Assembly: GCF_029525555.1 (NCBI RefSeq) | Contig: NZ_JAPDHZ010000002.1 | Coordinates: forward strand, 1,897,868-1,961,867 | Reading direction: 5' to 3' | DNA length: 64,000 nucleotides | Origin: Cohnella ginsengisoli | GTDB lineage: Bacteria; Bacillota; Bacilli; Paenibacillales; Paenibacillaceae | In this document: positions 36,534 to 46,585 of the stretch, piece by piece | Layout: the number at the start of each line of letters is the position of its first letter | Position numbering within the stretch: the stretch's first letter is position 1 | The notes under the pieces: model-generated | What the model saw: the letters and a program-made list of their open reading frames with translations, nothing else | Told to the model about the DNA's origin: nothing | Databases searched by the model: none | Position numbers and translations under genes: made by a program

Positions 36534-37589
36534 TTATTCCTCTATCATCGCTCGTTCAGCCGCTATTTTCAACTCCAGCCGATGTGTCACCCATGCGCCG
36601 GGCGCCAGCATGACCGGTCCGCCTTCCCGGACCTCCGCTTCGTAGCCTTCGACCCGGCAGTTGGCCGGTTCAAGGCCTAGCACGTGCGCGCCTGCGCCCG
36701 GCATGCGCCACTGCACGAGCCGGGGAAGCGTGTCCGCGGACCAACGCAGCTTGACCGATACGGCCGCCGCCCCTGGCCCCGCAGGGAAAGCCGGCTGGCG
36801 CACGCATGCTTCGGCCATGCCGTCGCGGTCGTCCAGCTCGTGATAGAAGACGCGTTCCTTGGCGTTAGGATCGGGCCGTTCCCAGCGGGCGCAGTCGGCT
36901 GCATGCCCGGCTTCTCCTCTTTCCGAGGTGACGGCGGGCGGCAAAATGATGGAGGCGTTCTCGTCCAGCAGCGGAAATCCGAAATTGAAGTGGTACAGCA
37001 TCATATGAGGCGACGGGGAGAAGCCCAGGTTTTCCACGCGGTCTTCGATATGAATCTCATTGGCGCCGAGTCTGCCCGAGATTCGCCGGTGAAGCCTGAG
37101 ATTCGCGCCGAACAACGCATTTTCCTCGATCGTGCCTTCGACGCGCCATACGAGCTCGTCGCCGACCCATTCCTCGCGAGCGGCTACCTGCGATGCGGGC
37201 GTATGATGCGCCCTGCCATGCAGTCCTTGCTGGCCCCCCGGCGTTTCGGACGGCGAGCCCGCATGAGTCAGGCCGCACGTCATGAGCAGTCCGCCAGAAG
37301 CCGTGCGAAGCCAGCCCGTGCCGGCTGCGTCGTAATAGGCCGGATTCGCATCTCCTGCAGCGGACCGCCAGGACAGCGGCGCGCCCCATAGCTCCGCGCG
37401 CGAGATGTCGAGTCCCTTGGACGGCACGATGTCCAGCGTCAGGCCCGCGCCGGTCGCCACGCGGATGAGCTCGACGCCCGCCTCCTTGCCCTCCGACAGC
37501 GTCATGCGCCGCACGCCGCCGATCTGGCTCATGCGGCCGACGCGGGCTTCCAGCTCGCGGCGCGTCCAATCCTTGCCGTACAGTCTCAT
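36534..37589 (-). CDS. DUF4432-family aldose-1-epimerase-like protein
   Basis: A 351-residue beta-sandwich protein of the galactose-mutarotase superfamily, DUF4432 group. Typical pieces are DIVPSKGLDISRAELWGAPL, GGLLMTCGLTHAGSPSET, GLHGRAHHTPASQV (catalytic-type His) and FNFGFPLLDE. Members interconvert sugar anomers or epimers; their substrates are poorly known. GGAGG precedes the ATG. It lies between the lyxose-isomerase-like gene and DeoR and is likely the first intracellular step of the pathway. Confidence 0.86.
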   Translation of the reverse strand: MRLYGKDWTRRELEARVGRMSQIGGVRRMTLSEGKEAGVELIRVATGAGLTLDIVPSKGLDISRAELWGAPLSWRSAAGDANPAYYDAAGTGWLRTASGGLLMTCGLTHAGSPSETPGGQQGLHGRAHHTPASQVAAREEWVGDELVWRVEGTIEENALFGANLRLHRRISGRLGANEIHIEDRVENLGFSPSPHMMLYHFNFGFPLLDENASIILPPAVTSERGEAGHAADCARWERPDPNAKERVFYHELDDRDGMAEACVRQPAFPAGPGAAAVSVKLRWSADTLPRLVQWRMPGAGAHVLGLEPANCRVEGYEAEVREGGPVMLAPGAWVTHRLELKIAAERAMIEE

Positions 37590-37666
37590 CCGACCGCCTC
37601 CGCTTCCTCATGATCTCGCAGCGACGATAACCGCCCGGTCCTTATTTCGCATGCAAGCCTGCTCTC

Positions 37667-38242
<576 letters not shown>

Positions 38243-38355
38243 TTATCTGTAAAAGAGATGCTGTGTGGAATATCGATTCGGCTATCGGCGCCGGCCAATG
38301 TTAGATGAAGTTGCCGGCACCTCAGTTGCGCGGTGAAACCGTGTAACTCCGGGCC

Positions 38356-38590
38356 GATAAGCGCATTTGCGCCTTATCTCGGCCAGATCAGGCTGCCGGC
38401 TCCCGCCGATAAGCGCATTTGCGCCTTATCTCCGCCAGATCAGGCTGCCGGCTCCTGCCGATAAGCGCATTTTCGCCTTATCTCCGCCAGATCAGGCTGC
38501 CGGCTCCCGCCGTTAAGCGCATTTGCGCCTTATCTCTGCCAGATCAGGCTGCCGGCTCCCGCCGATAAGCGCATTTGCGCCTTATCTCCC
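38356..38590. repeat. five-copy 52-bp intergenic repeat
   Basis: Five units of exactly 52 bp (starts at 38356, 38408, 38460, 38512 and 38564). Each has the near-palindrome GATAAGCGCATTTGCGCCTTATC split by TTT and a CCAGATCAGGCTGCCGGCTC tail. It lies within a 420-base gap (38219-38639) that holds no gene. Just before it (38336-38350) is CCGTGTAACT, the core of the 17.3-kb array. Confidence 0.88.
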
Positions 38591-38639
38591 AGCAGGACCG
38601 GCTGCGACCGGTTGCGCATACAGCGAGCGGCCACGCCGC

Positions 38640-39839
38640 CTAGCGCGGGCCGCTCCAGAGCCCGCTGTCCGCCAGCTGCGTCCAGCCCGGCAGCGCCAGG
38701 ACCGGCGTCCGCTGACGCCAGCCTGCGTCGATGCGGCGCTGAAGATCGTCCCAGCGCGGGATGCCGCTGACGGCGTCGGCGCGCTCGACGTTGCACGCGC
38801 CCGTGCCCACGGCGCTGAGCAGCGACCGCTCGAGCGTCAAGCCGCTCGCGAGCCCGCCGAGCAGCCCCGCGATCGTGCAGTCGCCGGCGCCGGTCGTGCC
38901 TTCGACGTGGACCGCGAAGCACGGCGCGAGCAGCTCGCGCGCCAGCCAGCCGCCGATCGCGTCCGCGCCAGGCGCGCAGGCGCCCATCGTCGCAAGACGC
39001 GCGGCATCCGCCGTCGTACGGACGTACAGCCCGTGCTCGCCCAGCTTGATGCCGGCCACCGCGACGCCAAGCCCCAGCAGCTCCTCGCCCAGCGAAGACA
39101 GCAGCGCGCCGTCCGCCAGGCCGAGCAGCTCCTCGCCGCCGCTGCGCGCGGACAGCTCCCGGTATGTGTCCGGCCGGAGCATAAACAGAATCTCCTCCAG
39201 GCTAGGCAGGAACACGTCGACATGCGGCAGCGCGCGGGCGAGAATCGCCGGCCAATCCGCGCGGCCGGCGTCGGAGGCCGGATCGGGTCTGGCCATGTCG
39301 AGCGAGACGGTCGCCCCGGCCGCCTTCGCGCGCCCGAGCAGCCAAGCGAGCTCCTCGCCGTCCCGCTCGTACATGCCGCGCATGAGCGGCGGGTAGCCGA
39401 AGTGGAACAGGCGAATGCCCGCAAGCGCTTCCGAAGATACGTCGGAGGCGGCGAATGTATCGTTGGTTCCCGTCGCGTGCAGGAACAGGCGGTCGATCCC
39501 CGGCGGGCTAATGACGATCGTGTAGGAACTGCTCTCGCCCGCCGACACGATCATGCCGTCGCTCGCGCCGGCGCCGTAGGCGTCGAGACATTCCCGGATC
39601 GAGCGCCCGAAGGCGTCGTCCCCGATCTTGCCCATGAGACGCGCGCCGAAGCCCAGCCGCCGCAGGGCGAGCCCCGTGTTCGCCACGGCGCCGCCCGTCG
39701 AGAGGCTGGCCGGTCCGATCTCGACCAACTTGCCCGGCGCTAGCAGCTGGCTTAAGCCTTCGGGATGCGAGGGCAGCGCCGGAATGATATCCAGGCAGAT
39801 ATGCCCGGCGACGACGATGTCCGCAGCGCGGTCGGTCAC
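38640..39839 (-). CDS. PfkB-family sugar kinase
   Basis: A 399-residue ribokinase-family kinase. N-terminal motif DIVVAGHICLDIIPALPS, substrate-binding GGAVANTGLALRRLG, and the C-terminal PfkB signature with catalytic Asp in VEGTTGAGDCTIAGLLGGL. It is longer than typical members (~320) because of inserts around 230-260. GTG 39839 with GGGAGG 7 bases upstream is preferred over an in-frame TTG inside the ribosome binding site. It follows the dehydrogenase by 2 bases, so it is operonic. It phosphorylates a sugar, possibly a ketose, for the aldolase. Confidence 0.88.
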   Translation of the reverse strand: MTDRAADIVVAGHICLDIIPALPSHPEGLSQLLAPGKLVEIGPASLSTGGAVANTGLALRRLGFGARLMGKIGDDAFGRSIRECLDAYGAGASDGMIVSAGESSSYTIVISPPGIDRLFLHATGTNDTFAASDVSSEALAGIRLFHFGYPPLMRGMYERDGEELAWLLGRAKAAGATVSLDMARPDPASDAGRADWPAILARALPHVDVFLPSLEEILFMLRPDTYRELSARSGGEELLGLADGALLSSLGEELLGLGVAVAGIKLGEHGLYVRTTADAARLATMGACAPGADAIGGWLARELLAPCFAVHVEGTTGAGDCTIAGLLGGLASGLTLERSLLSAVGTGACNVERADAVSGIPRWDDLQRRIDAGWRQRTPVLALPGWTQLADSGLWSGPR

Positions 39840-39841
39840 GT

Positions 39842-41005
39842 TTATTCCTCCCAATCGATCGCGATCGTGTTGCCCGTGCGCTCCGACTCGAGCGCCGCGG
39901 TGAAGACAAGATGGCTGGCGGACGCCTCCTCGGGCGTCGCGCAGCGGAACGGCTGGCTCATCCCGTCGCGGCTGACCAACTCATCGCAGAAGGCTGCCCA
40001 CATCTGCAGGATCGAATCGGAAAACCCGAATTCGAAAATGCCGCCCGTGATCGTCCCGTAAGCCGATTTGTAAGGCGCATCGACGACATGCCAGGCTTGA
40101 GCGCCCCCGGGCTCGTACGGCAGCGAGGCGACCTGCTTCGGATTTTTGGTCGTGAACTCGGCCGAAAAATCCGTCCCCTGGATGCGGATAAACCAGGTGT
40201 TGGCGTGACCGGGCGCGATGCGCTTGGTGGACAGCACCATCGGGAACCGTTGTCCTTCGGTCTCGACGTCGCAAGCGAGAATGGCGTTATCCCACGTCTC
40301 GCAGGGCACCATGCCGCCCTTGCCGTCCGGACGCTCCGGCACGATCTTCGACAGCAGGGCGCGCACGCTCTTCGGCTTCCAGCCGAAGCGAAGCGGGAGG
40401 TGCAGCACGTGCATGCCGAGATCGCCCATGCAGCCGTATTCGCCGTTGGTGGCGATGCGCCGCTTCCAGTTGATCGGCTTGTTCGGATCGAGGTCGCTCG
40501 AATGCCAGAAGCCGGCCTCCACCTCGATGATCCGGCCGAAACGGCCCTCGTTCACCCATTTTACGATCTGCTGCGCGCCGGGGTAAAACGGAAATTCCGA
40601 CGAGCACCGCACGATGACGTCCGGGTGCTCCGCAAGCGCCTGCGCGATGGCTCTATTGGCTTCGCGGTCGATGCCGAACGGCTTCTCCCCGAGCAGATGC
40701 TTGCCGGAACGGATAATGTCGACGTAAATCTGCTGATGCAAGTTATGAGGCACGGCGCAGTAAACAGCGTCCACCTCGGGGTTCGCAAGCAGCTCGCGAT
40801 AATCGCCGTACGCATGGACGACGCTCGGCACGTTGTCGACGAACCACGCGGCCGCCGCCGGATTGGCGTCGCAGACGGCGACGATGCGCGGCTCGAAGCC
40901 GACGTCCGTCAGATGGCACCACCGGGCGGCGGCGCTGGCGAACTCTTTGCCCATCAGGCCGCAGCCGATGACGCCGAAGCGAACGATGCGTTTGTCCTGC
41001 GCCAT
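39842..41005 (-). CDS. Gfo/Idh/MocA-family oxidoreductase
   Basis: A 387-residue NAD(P)-dependent sugar or inositol-type dehydrogenase. The Rossmann start is RFGVIGCGLMGKEFASAA. The family motif GEKPFGIDREANRAIAQA (catalytic Lys in EKP) follows, and the C-terminal domain has YGCMGDLGMHVLHLPLRFGW with the catalytic-region His. It shares a base with the aldolase stop upstream (ATG/TGA overlap) and is followed after 2 bases by the kinase. Substrate unknown; it could oxidise or epimerise the free sugar. Confidence 0.9.
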   Translation of the reverse strand: MAQDKRIVRFGVIGCGLMGKEFASAAARWCHLTDVGFEPRIVAVCDANPAAAAWFVDNVPSVVHAYGDYRELLANPEVDAVYCAVPHNLHQQIYVDIIRSGKHLLGEKPFGIDREANRAIAQALAEHPDVIVRCSSEFPFYPGAQQIVKWVNEGRFGRIIEVEAGFWHSSDLDPNKPINWKRRIATNGEYGCMGDLGMHVLHLPLRFGWKPKSVRALLSKIVPERPDGKGGMVPCETWDNAILACDVETEGQRFPMVLSTKRIAPGHANTWFIRIQGTDFSAEFTTKNPKQVASLPYEPGGAQAWHVVDAPYKSAYGTITGGIFEFGFSDSILQMWAAFCDELVSRDGMSQPFRCATPEEASASHLVFTAALESERTGNTIAIDWEE

Positions 41006-41844
41006 TATGCCCGGCCTCCCTTCAGGATCGCGAGCGCTTCATCCGCGGAAGCGCCCTGGTGCACGATCGCCATCAGCGCGGACGTCATGCCGGCCGGATT
41101 CGGATGCTGGATGACGTTGCGGCCGTATACGATGCCGGCGGCGCCCTGGTTCATGAGCTCCACGGTGCGTGCGACGATCTCTTCGTCGCTTGCGCGCCCG
41201 CCGCCGCGGACGAGAACGGGTACGCCGGAAGCGATCTCGATGACCCGGTGGTATTCGGACACGTCGTCGCACGGATCGGCCTTGATGACGTCCGCGCCGA
41301 GCTCGACCGCCTGACGAACGAGCGGCATGATCTTTTCAAGATCGCCGTCGACCATGTAGCCGCCCTTCGCTTCGTTCGGCAGCATGACGAGCGGCTCGAC
41401 CATGAGCGGCATGCCGTAGCGCTCGCACTCGGCCTTCAGCGCGGTTACGTTGCGCACGCATTGATGGTGAAGCTCCGGCTGCTCCGGCAGCAGCAGCAAG
41501 TTGACGCACACGGCGACGGCGTCGAGACGTACGGCCTCTTCGATCGCGCCCGCGATCAGCTCGCTGAACAGAAAGCGCGGCAGGACGCTGCCGTAAATAT
41601 TAGCCGCATCCGTGCGCAATACGAGCCCTGGCTTCTTGCCCGGCAGCGACTGCAGGCGGCGAGCCTGGCCGGTGCTGAGCTGCACGCAGTCGGGCCCTGC
41701 GAGGGCGATCGTGCGGACGGCCGCATCCATCTCCTCGATGCCCGCCAGAAACGTATTTTCGTTAAAAAAGCCGTGATCGATCGCGACGTCGAAGCACTTT
41801 CCCTGGGCGCTGAACATCCGGTTCAAGCGATACTTGTGCGACAT
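41005..41844 (-). CDS. class I aldolase of the DeoC/LsrF/DhnA group
   Basis: A 279-residue TIM-barrel Schiff-base aldolase relative. It starts NRMFSAQGKCFDVAIDHGFF and has the barrel motifs VAVCVNLLLLP, PLMVEPLVMLP, GADVIKADPCDD (the Lys in VIKADP is the Schiff-base position of DhnA-type aldolases) and VPVLVRGGGRASDEEI, ending NVIQHPNPAGMTSALM. It is the first gene of the minus-strand operon with a dehydrogenase and kinase. It probably cleaves a phosphorylated sugar acid or ketose. Confidence 0.88.
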   Translation of the reverse strand: MSHKYRLNRMFSAQGKCFDVAIDHGFFNENTFLAGIEEMDAAVRTIALAGPDCVQLSTGQARRLQSLPGKKPGLVLRTDAANIYGSVLPRFLFSELIAGAIEEAVRLDAVAVCVNLLLLPEQPELHHQCVRNVTALKAECERYGMPLMVEPLVMLPNEAKGGYMVDGDLEKIMPLVRQAVELGADVIKADPCDDVSEYHRVIEIASGVPVLVRGGGRASDEEIVARTVELMNQGAAGIVYGRNVIQHPNPAGMTSALMAIVHQGASADEALAILKGGRA

Positions 41845-41868
41845 TTCCGCATCTCCTCTGCATTGTCG

Positions 41869-41951
41869 ATGTTATTTTGTAACATGAATTTATCATATTT
41901 AACACATTATCGCTACTATTAATTTTAAAACGAAACTATTTTTTCGTTTCG
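41869..41951 (-). promoter_or_regulatory. inverted repeats upstream of the aldolase operon (candidate DeoR operators)
   Basis: Two dyads in the AT-rich leader: ATGTTA-CAAAA-TAACAT (read on the minus strand, 41869-41885) and CGAAAC, nine bases, GTTTCG (41931-41951). A TATGAT-like -10 lies between them. The promoter hexamers are otherwise weak. Confidence 0.5.
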
Positions 41952-41965
41952 AACATGTTTTATCG

Positions 41966-42012
41966 CAAAAATAAGACCGCCCCAATCATGTCATGACATG
42001 TCGGGACGGCCT
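41966..42012 (-). terminator. terminator of the small membrane protein gene
   Basis: Minus-strand hairpin GGCCGTCCC..CATGTCATGACATG..GGGGCGGTC with a following CTTATTTTT. Confidence 0.75.
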
Positions 42013-42067
42013 ATCCAAGACCATACGGATCTATACGTTAAAAAAGACGCTTGCTTGCGGCTGGCCT

Positions 42068-42268
42068 TCACTTGTCCGAAGGCTTGCGGCGGCGCTTGTT
42101 CATGCGGGAGAAAATAATGAAGGCGGCGACGATCATGGCCATAAAGCCGACGCTGGACGCTGGCTCAGCCTCCATGCCCAGCAGCAAGCAGGCGTTGGTA
42201 ACGATGCTTCTGACGAGCAGCGCGGTCACGATGAGCAGCACCGGGCGAACGAAGTTGTACTTCCTCAA
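42068..42268 (-). CDS. small two-helix membrane protein
   Basis: About 66 residues from TTG 42268, which has AGGAGG 7 bases upstream; the in-frame ATG 42295 lacks a ribosome binding site. Two hydrophobic helices (VRPVLLIVTALLVRSIV and VGFMAMIVAAFIIF) end in a very basic tail (RMNKRRRKPSDK). No recognised family; probably an inner-membrane protein with its C-terminus in the cytoplasm. It is monocistronic and has its own terminator. Confidence 0.65.
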   Translation of the reverse strand: MRKYNFVRPVLLIVTALLVRSIVTNACLLLGMEAEPASSVGFMAMIVAAFIIFSRMNKRRRKPSDK

Positions 42269-42378
42269 GGGCGAACCTCCTAGACTGTTTAACATTCATT
42301 ATATAGGTTCGACTGCCCATTCGCACGCTAAGTATCCGATTCGCCGAAAAAACGCTGCGCCCGCCTGGCGCCTCGCCG

Positions 42379-43778
42379 TTACGCCTCGCCGTCGGGACGC
42401 GCGATCCGCTCGTACAAGTAGTCCACGATATGCATCGCCTTCATGTCGCCGCCCCGGCCGTGCTTGTCGATGCCGAGCTTCATTTGCAGCAGGCAGCCGG
42501 GATTGCTGGTCAGCAGGTACTGCGCCTCCGTAGCGTTGGCGTGCTCCATCTTGTGTTCGAGAATCTGACCCGCCATCTCAGGCTGCGTGACGTTGTAAAT
42601 GCCCGCCGAACCGCAGCAGCGGTCGGACTCCCGCATCTCGCAAAAGTGCGCCCCCGCCACCGACTTCATCAGCTTGCGCGGCGCGACGGAGCCCTTCATC
42701 ACGTTGCGCAGGTGGCAGGAGTCCTGGTACGTGATCGTCGCCGAAGCCCCCCGTCGCGGCGACCGCCGCCGGCACCGCGCCTTCGGCAGCTGTTTCCTCA
42801 AATGCAGGCACGCGTCCCTTGTCGACCAGGATCGTGCTAATATCGACGACGCGCTTCGCGAACCATGCCGCGTCGGCCGCCCAGGACGCATCCTCGTGCA
42901 GCAGGTGGTCGTACTCGACGAGCAAGGCGCCGCAGCCGCCGGCATTGCTGACGATATAGTCGACGCCTGCATCCTTGAAGGCTTTGACATTGACCCGGGC
43001 CAGCTCGCGCGCCTGGTCCATCTCGCCGCTGTGCGCGTGGAGCGCGCCGCAGCAGCCCTGCGTCTTGGGGATGACGACGTCGAACCCCGCCTCGGACAGC
43101 AGCTTCACCGTGTTCACGTTCGTATCGGCGAACAGCACGTCCATGATGCAGCCCCTGAACAAAGCGACCGTCGCGATCCGCTCGCCCTTGGCCGGATAGC
43201 GCTCGCCGATCCGTTCGACGACGCCCTTGGACGCCGCTTCGGGCAAGATCTGCTCCATCTCCCGCATATGAGCGGGGAACAGCTTCATGACGCCCGTGCC
43301 GCGCGCGATTTTCTGCAGGCCAGACTTCTGGTACAGCCGGAGCGACTTGCCCAGCAGCTTCATCCGGTTCTGATGGGGGGAATACGCCGCGGAAAAACAG
43401 CTTGCGCGTCCCGCTCACGACCGCGCCGTGATGCGCGTGATCCTCGATCGCGTCGCGCGTCTGCTCGATGAGCTGGCCGTACTTGACGTCGGCCGGACAG
43501 ACCGGCTCGCAGGCGCGGCAGCCGAGACAGTGGTTCATCTGGTCCTCGAACGCCTGGTCGGGCTCCATCACGCCGTCGACGACCGCCTTCATGAGCGCGA
43601 TCCGGCCGCGCGGCGATTCGGGCTCGACGCCCGTCTCGCGGAAGGTCGGACAAGCCGGCAGGCAGAAGCCGCAGCGCATGCAGTTGGTCAGTTGATCGTA
43701 ATCGAGCTTCTTGAGCATCGTGCGCGCGAGCGGGTTCGCATGCGCGATGTCGGGCTTGCCGAAGGTTTGATTACTCAT
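42379..43778 (-). CDS. glcF: glycolate oxidase iron-sulfur subunit (two frameshifts)
   Basis: About 465 residues over three frames. The N-terminal ferredoxin domain has two 4Fe-4S motifs ([14 protein letters not shown] and [12 protein letters not shown]). After six G (43375-43380, one extra base) the CCG domain follows ([32 protein letters not shown]). After a second shift at six C (42747-42752, extra base) the second CCG motif appears ([30 protein letters not shown]). The subunit passes electrons from the flavoprotein GlcD to the respiratory chain during oxidation of glycolate or lactate. Its start overlaps glcD, so expression is coupled. Confidence 0.9.
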
Positions 43779-45187
43779 GCTGCAGCACCACCCTTTTTCT
43801 CGTCTCCTTGGCGAACAGCTTGCCCGGGTTCAGCAGCCTGTTCGGATCGAACGCCTGCTTGATGCCCTTCATCATATCGAGGCCCGCCGAACCGACCTTC
43901 CATTCGAGATAAGGCGCCTTGACGATGCCCACGCCATGCTCCCCCCGTGATCGTGCCGCCCAGCTCGATGGACGCCTCGAAAATCTCTGCGAACGCCTGC
44001 TCGACCCGGTGCACCTCGTCATGGTCGCGCGCGTCCGTCGTCGCCGTCGGGTGCAAATTGCCGTCGCCGGCGTGGCCGAACGTCGCGATCGTGACGTTGT
44101 ACTTGCGCGCGATCTCGTTGATGCGCAGCACCATGTCCGCGATCTTCGAGCGCGGCACGGTCGCGTCCTCGAGGATCGTCGTCGGACGCAGCCGCGCGAG
44201 CGCGGTGAACGCGCTGCGCCGGGCGGTCAGCAGCCGCTCCGCCTCCTCGCGGTCGGCGGCGACCTGTACCCGGTCCGCGCGCTCCGCGATGCAGATCTCC
44301 TCGATCAGGGCGATATCCCGCTCCACCGCTTCGGGATCGCCGTCCTGCTCGATGAGGAGGATCGCCTCCATGTCGAGCGGCAGTCCGAGCTTCGCGAAGT
44401 CGTCGACGACGCGGATCGTCGGATTGTCCATGAACTCGAGCGTCGCCGGTATGATCCGCGCCTCGATAATGCGCGATACGGTGCGCGCGGCGCCGTACAG
44501 GTCGCGATACATCGCGAGCATCGTCTTCTTGGCGCGCGGCGGCGGGACGAGCTTCAGCGTCGCTTCGGTGATGATGGCCAGCGTCCCCTCCGAGCCGACC
44601 AGCAGCTTGGTCAGGTCGTAGCCGGCCACGTCCTTCATCAGCTTGCCGCCCGTCCGGATGATCTCCCCGCTCGCGAGTACGGCTTCAAGGCCGATGACGT
44701 AATCCTTGGTCGTGCCGTACTTAAGGCCGCGCAGGCCGCCTGAGCACTCGGCGATGTTGCCGCCGATCGTCGAGATGCGCATGCTGCTCGGATCGGGCGG
44801 ATAGAACAGCCCGAGCGACTCGATATGCGCGATGAACTCGGCCGTGATGAGGCCCGGCTGCACGGTCGCCGTCAGATTTTCGAGATCGACCTCGAGAATG
44901 CGGTTCATGCGGTGCATGACCATGACGACGCCGCCCTCCAGGGGAACCGTGCCGCCGCACAGGTTCGATCCCGAGCCCCTGCTGACCAGCGGCACGCGGT
45001 GTTCGGCAAGAACCTTCATGACGGCCGCTACTTCGGCGGTCGAGGCCGGATAGACGACGCCGTCGGGGAGCGCCTGCAGCATCGGCGTCCCGTCGTAGGA
45101 ATGCGCGACGCGCGCTTCCATATCCTCTCTATAATAACGATCGCCCACAATAGCACGCAGTTTGGAACCAAACGCCGTTTCCGCCAT
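43771..45187 (-). CDS. glcD: glycolate oxidase FAD-linked subunit (one frameshift)
   Basis: About 471 residues, FAD_binding_4 (VAO) fold. It has [20 protein letters not shown] (FAD phosphate loop), [40 protein letters not shown], and the C-terminal [18 protein letters not shown]. After six C (43941-43946) one extra base shifts the frame. The restored end is [18 protein letters not shown] with [11 protein letters not shown], the family's last motif. ATG 45187 follows AGGAG by 10 bases. It oxidises glycolate or D-lactate and donates electrons through GlcF. Confidence 0.92.
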
Positions 45188-45410
45188 GTATCGTTTCACT
45201 CCTAATTGTTCAGGTCATCTGATGACTTTAATTGTAACGGGAACGGACCGATTCGTAAATCCCCTTTTCCATGAAGGCCTGTGCGCACCGCTCGTTTCGC
45301 ATCGACTGCCGCGATCCTTTCGCCGATCAAGCAGCGGTTATGCGACGGGTTCTGTGTATGGCCGGCCGAGTCTGGGTAATCTTAACTAAGAAGAATAAGG
45401 AGGGATCCCC

Positions 45411-45584
45411 ATGATACGCAAAGACGGAGACGTCGAATCCTATACAGAAGCCTCGGCGCCCACGCCCGACGGTCAAGAGGACATCACGCCCACGGACATG
45501 GTGAGCGGCGCGGTGGAAGAAATGGTCGACTCGGTCGAGGAGACGTTCACGCATCACAAATCCGCCGAAGAACAAGAGAAATAA
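45411..45584 (+). CDS. 57-residue acidic protein
   Basis: MIRKDGDVESYTEASAP and a C-terminal SVEETFTHHKSAEEQEK; strongly acidic, no membrane segment, no Cys. AAGGAGG sits 7 bases before ATG 45411, so translation is well supported. No family is recognised; length and composition resemble small spore or stress proteins of Paenibacillaceae, but that is a guess. It is followed by a weak hairpin. Confidence 0.6.
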   Translation: MIRKDGDVESYTEASAPTPDGQEDITPTDMVSGAVEEMVDSVEETFTHHKSAEEQEK

Positions 45585-45595
45585 AAGCTGTCCCG

Positions 45596-45625
45596 GAAGT
45601 CGCGGCGCTCGTCGCGGCTTCTTTC
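45596..45625 (+). terminator. weak terminator after the 57-residue gene
   Basis: Stem GAAGTCGCG / CGCGGCTTC (one G-T pair), then TTTCG. Confidence 0.5.
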
Positions 45626-45820
45626 GTACGTTTCCGGCGAACCGGGCCTTCGGCGCGGCCGATGCCCATCTACGATAGCTCTCTCCCCTCCTGCCGCTCC
45701 CGCGTCCGAGCCGCTTTGCTTTCTTGCGCCAAGACTTTTCGCGATAAATCATTTATGCTAATACCTATCAACGGCCTAAACCGCCGTCCGACGATATCGA
45801 ACACGCAAGGAGCGCTGGAC

Positions 45821-46566
45821 ATGCGACCGACCAAGATCGAGACGCAAAAAGGACATGAGATCGTCTCGCGCCATATTCGTCAGCAGCTGGAGCGCGGGGG
45901 AGCTGGCGCCCGGACAGAAGCTGCCCTCGCTCGAAAAGCTCGCCGAAGCCTACGGCGTGGGACGCTCGACCATTCGGGAGGCGATCAGCGCGCTCAAGGC
46001 GATGGGCTGGCTGGACGTGCGGCACGGCGGGGGGAACGTACGTGGCGAAGTCGCTTCCCGGCGAATCCCCGCCCTCCCTCTTCGATCTGTCTCAAGGGGC
46101 CGAAGCGGTGATGGAGATTCTGGAGGTCCGCAAAATACTCGAGCGCGGGACGGCCGAGCTGGCAGCCTTGAAGCGGGGCGAAGACGACCTGGCGAGGCTG
46201 CGGGAGATTTTGTCGCGGATGGAGCGGGCGCTCCGGGAGGACGATGCCGAAGGCGGGGAGCGCGCCGATCTGGCGTTTCATCAAGCGATCGCGTCGGCCA
46301 CGGGCAATCCGGTGCTGAATCAGCTGATGGATTCGATCTCCCAGCGGCTGTCCGAGACGATCGGCCGGACGCGGGAGCTGTGGTTCTATCAGGAGCAGGC
46401 CGAGGCTTCCCGGCTGCTGGAGGAGCATCGGGGCATCTACGACGCGATCGAGACGCGCGATGCCGCCCTGGCTTCGGAGCGGATCGGCCTGCATTTGTCC
46501 AAGGTGGAGAAGGTGCTGCGGAAGGCGCTCGACCGGAAGACGGAAGGCGCGGCGGCGCAAGCTTAG
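45821..46566 (+). CDS. FadR-type GntR regulator (two frameshifts)
   Basis: About 248 residues after restoration. The N-terminal wHTH begins RPTKIETQKGHEIVSRHIRQ. At five G (45896-45900) one extra base shifts the frame; it continues GELAPGQKLPSLEKLAEAYG with VGRSTIREAISALKAMG. A second extra base in six G (46029-46034) leads into the FCD effector domain (EVRKILERGTAELAAL, DLAFHQAIASATGNP with metal-type His/Asp, EEHRGIYDAIETRD). AAGGAG precedes ATG 45821. It probably regulates the adjacent SDR gene and/or the divergent glcDF, since FCD regulators often sense hydroxy acids. Confidence 0.87.
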
Positions 46567-46585
46567 TTCAGGAGGAGGTACAATC

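Noticed and set aside
38523..39743. 406-residue plus-strand frame opposite the PfkB kinase
   Set aside because: Shadow frame; the minus strand carries PfkB motifs and a ribosome binding site.
42379..45187. glcF and glcD as true pseudogenes
   Set aside because: Each break is one extra base in a six-base run and all motifs before and after are intact, the same error pattern as in unrelated genes of the window.
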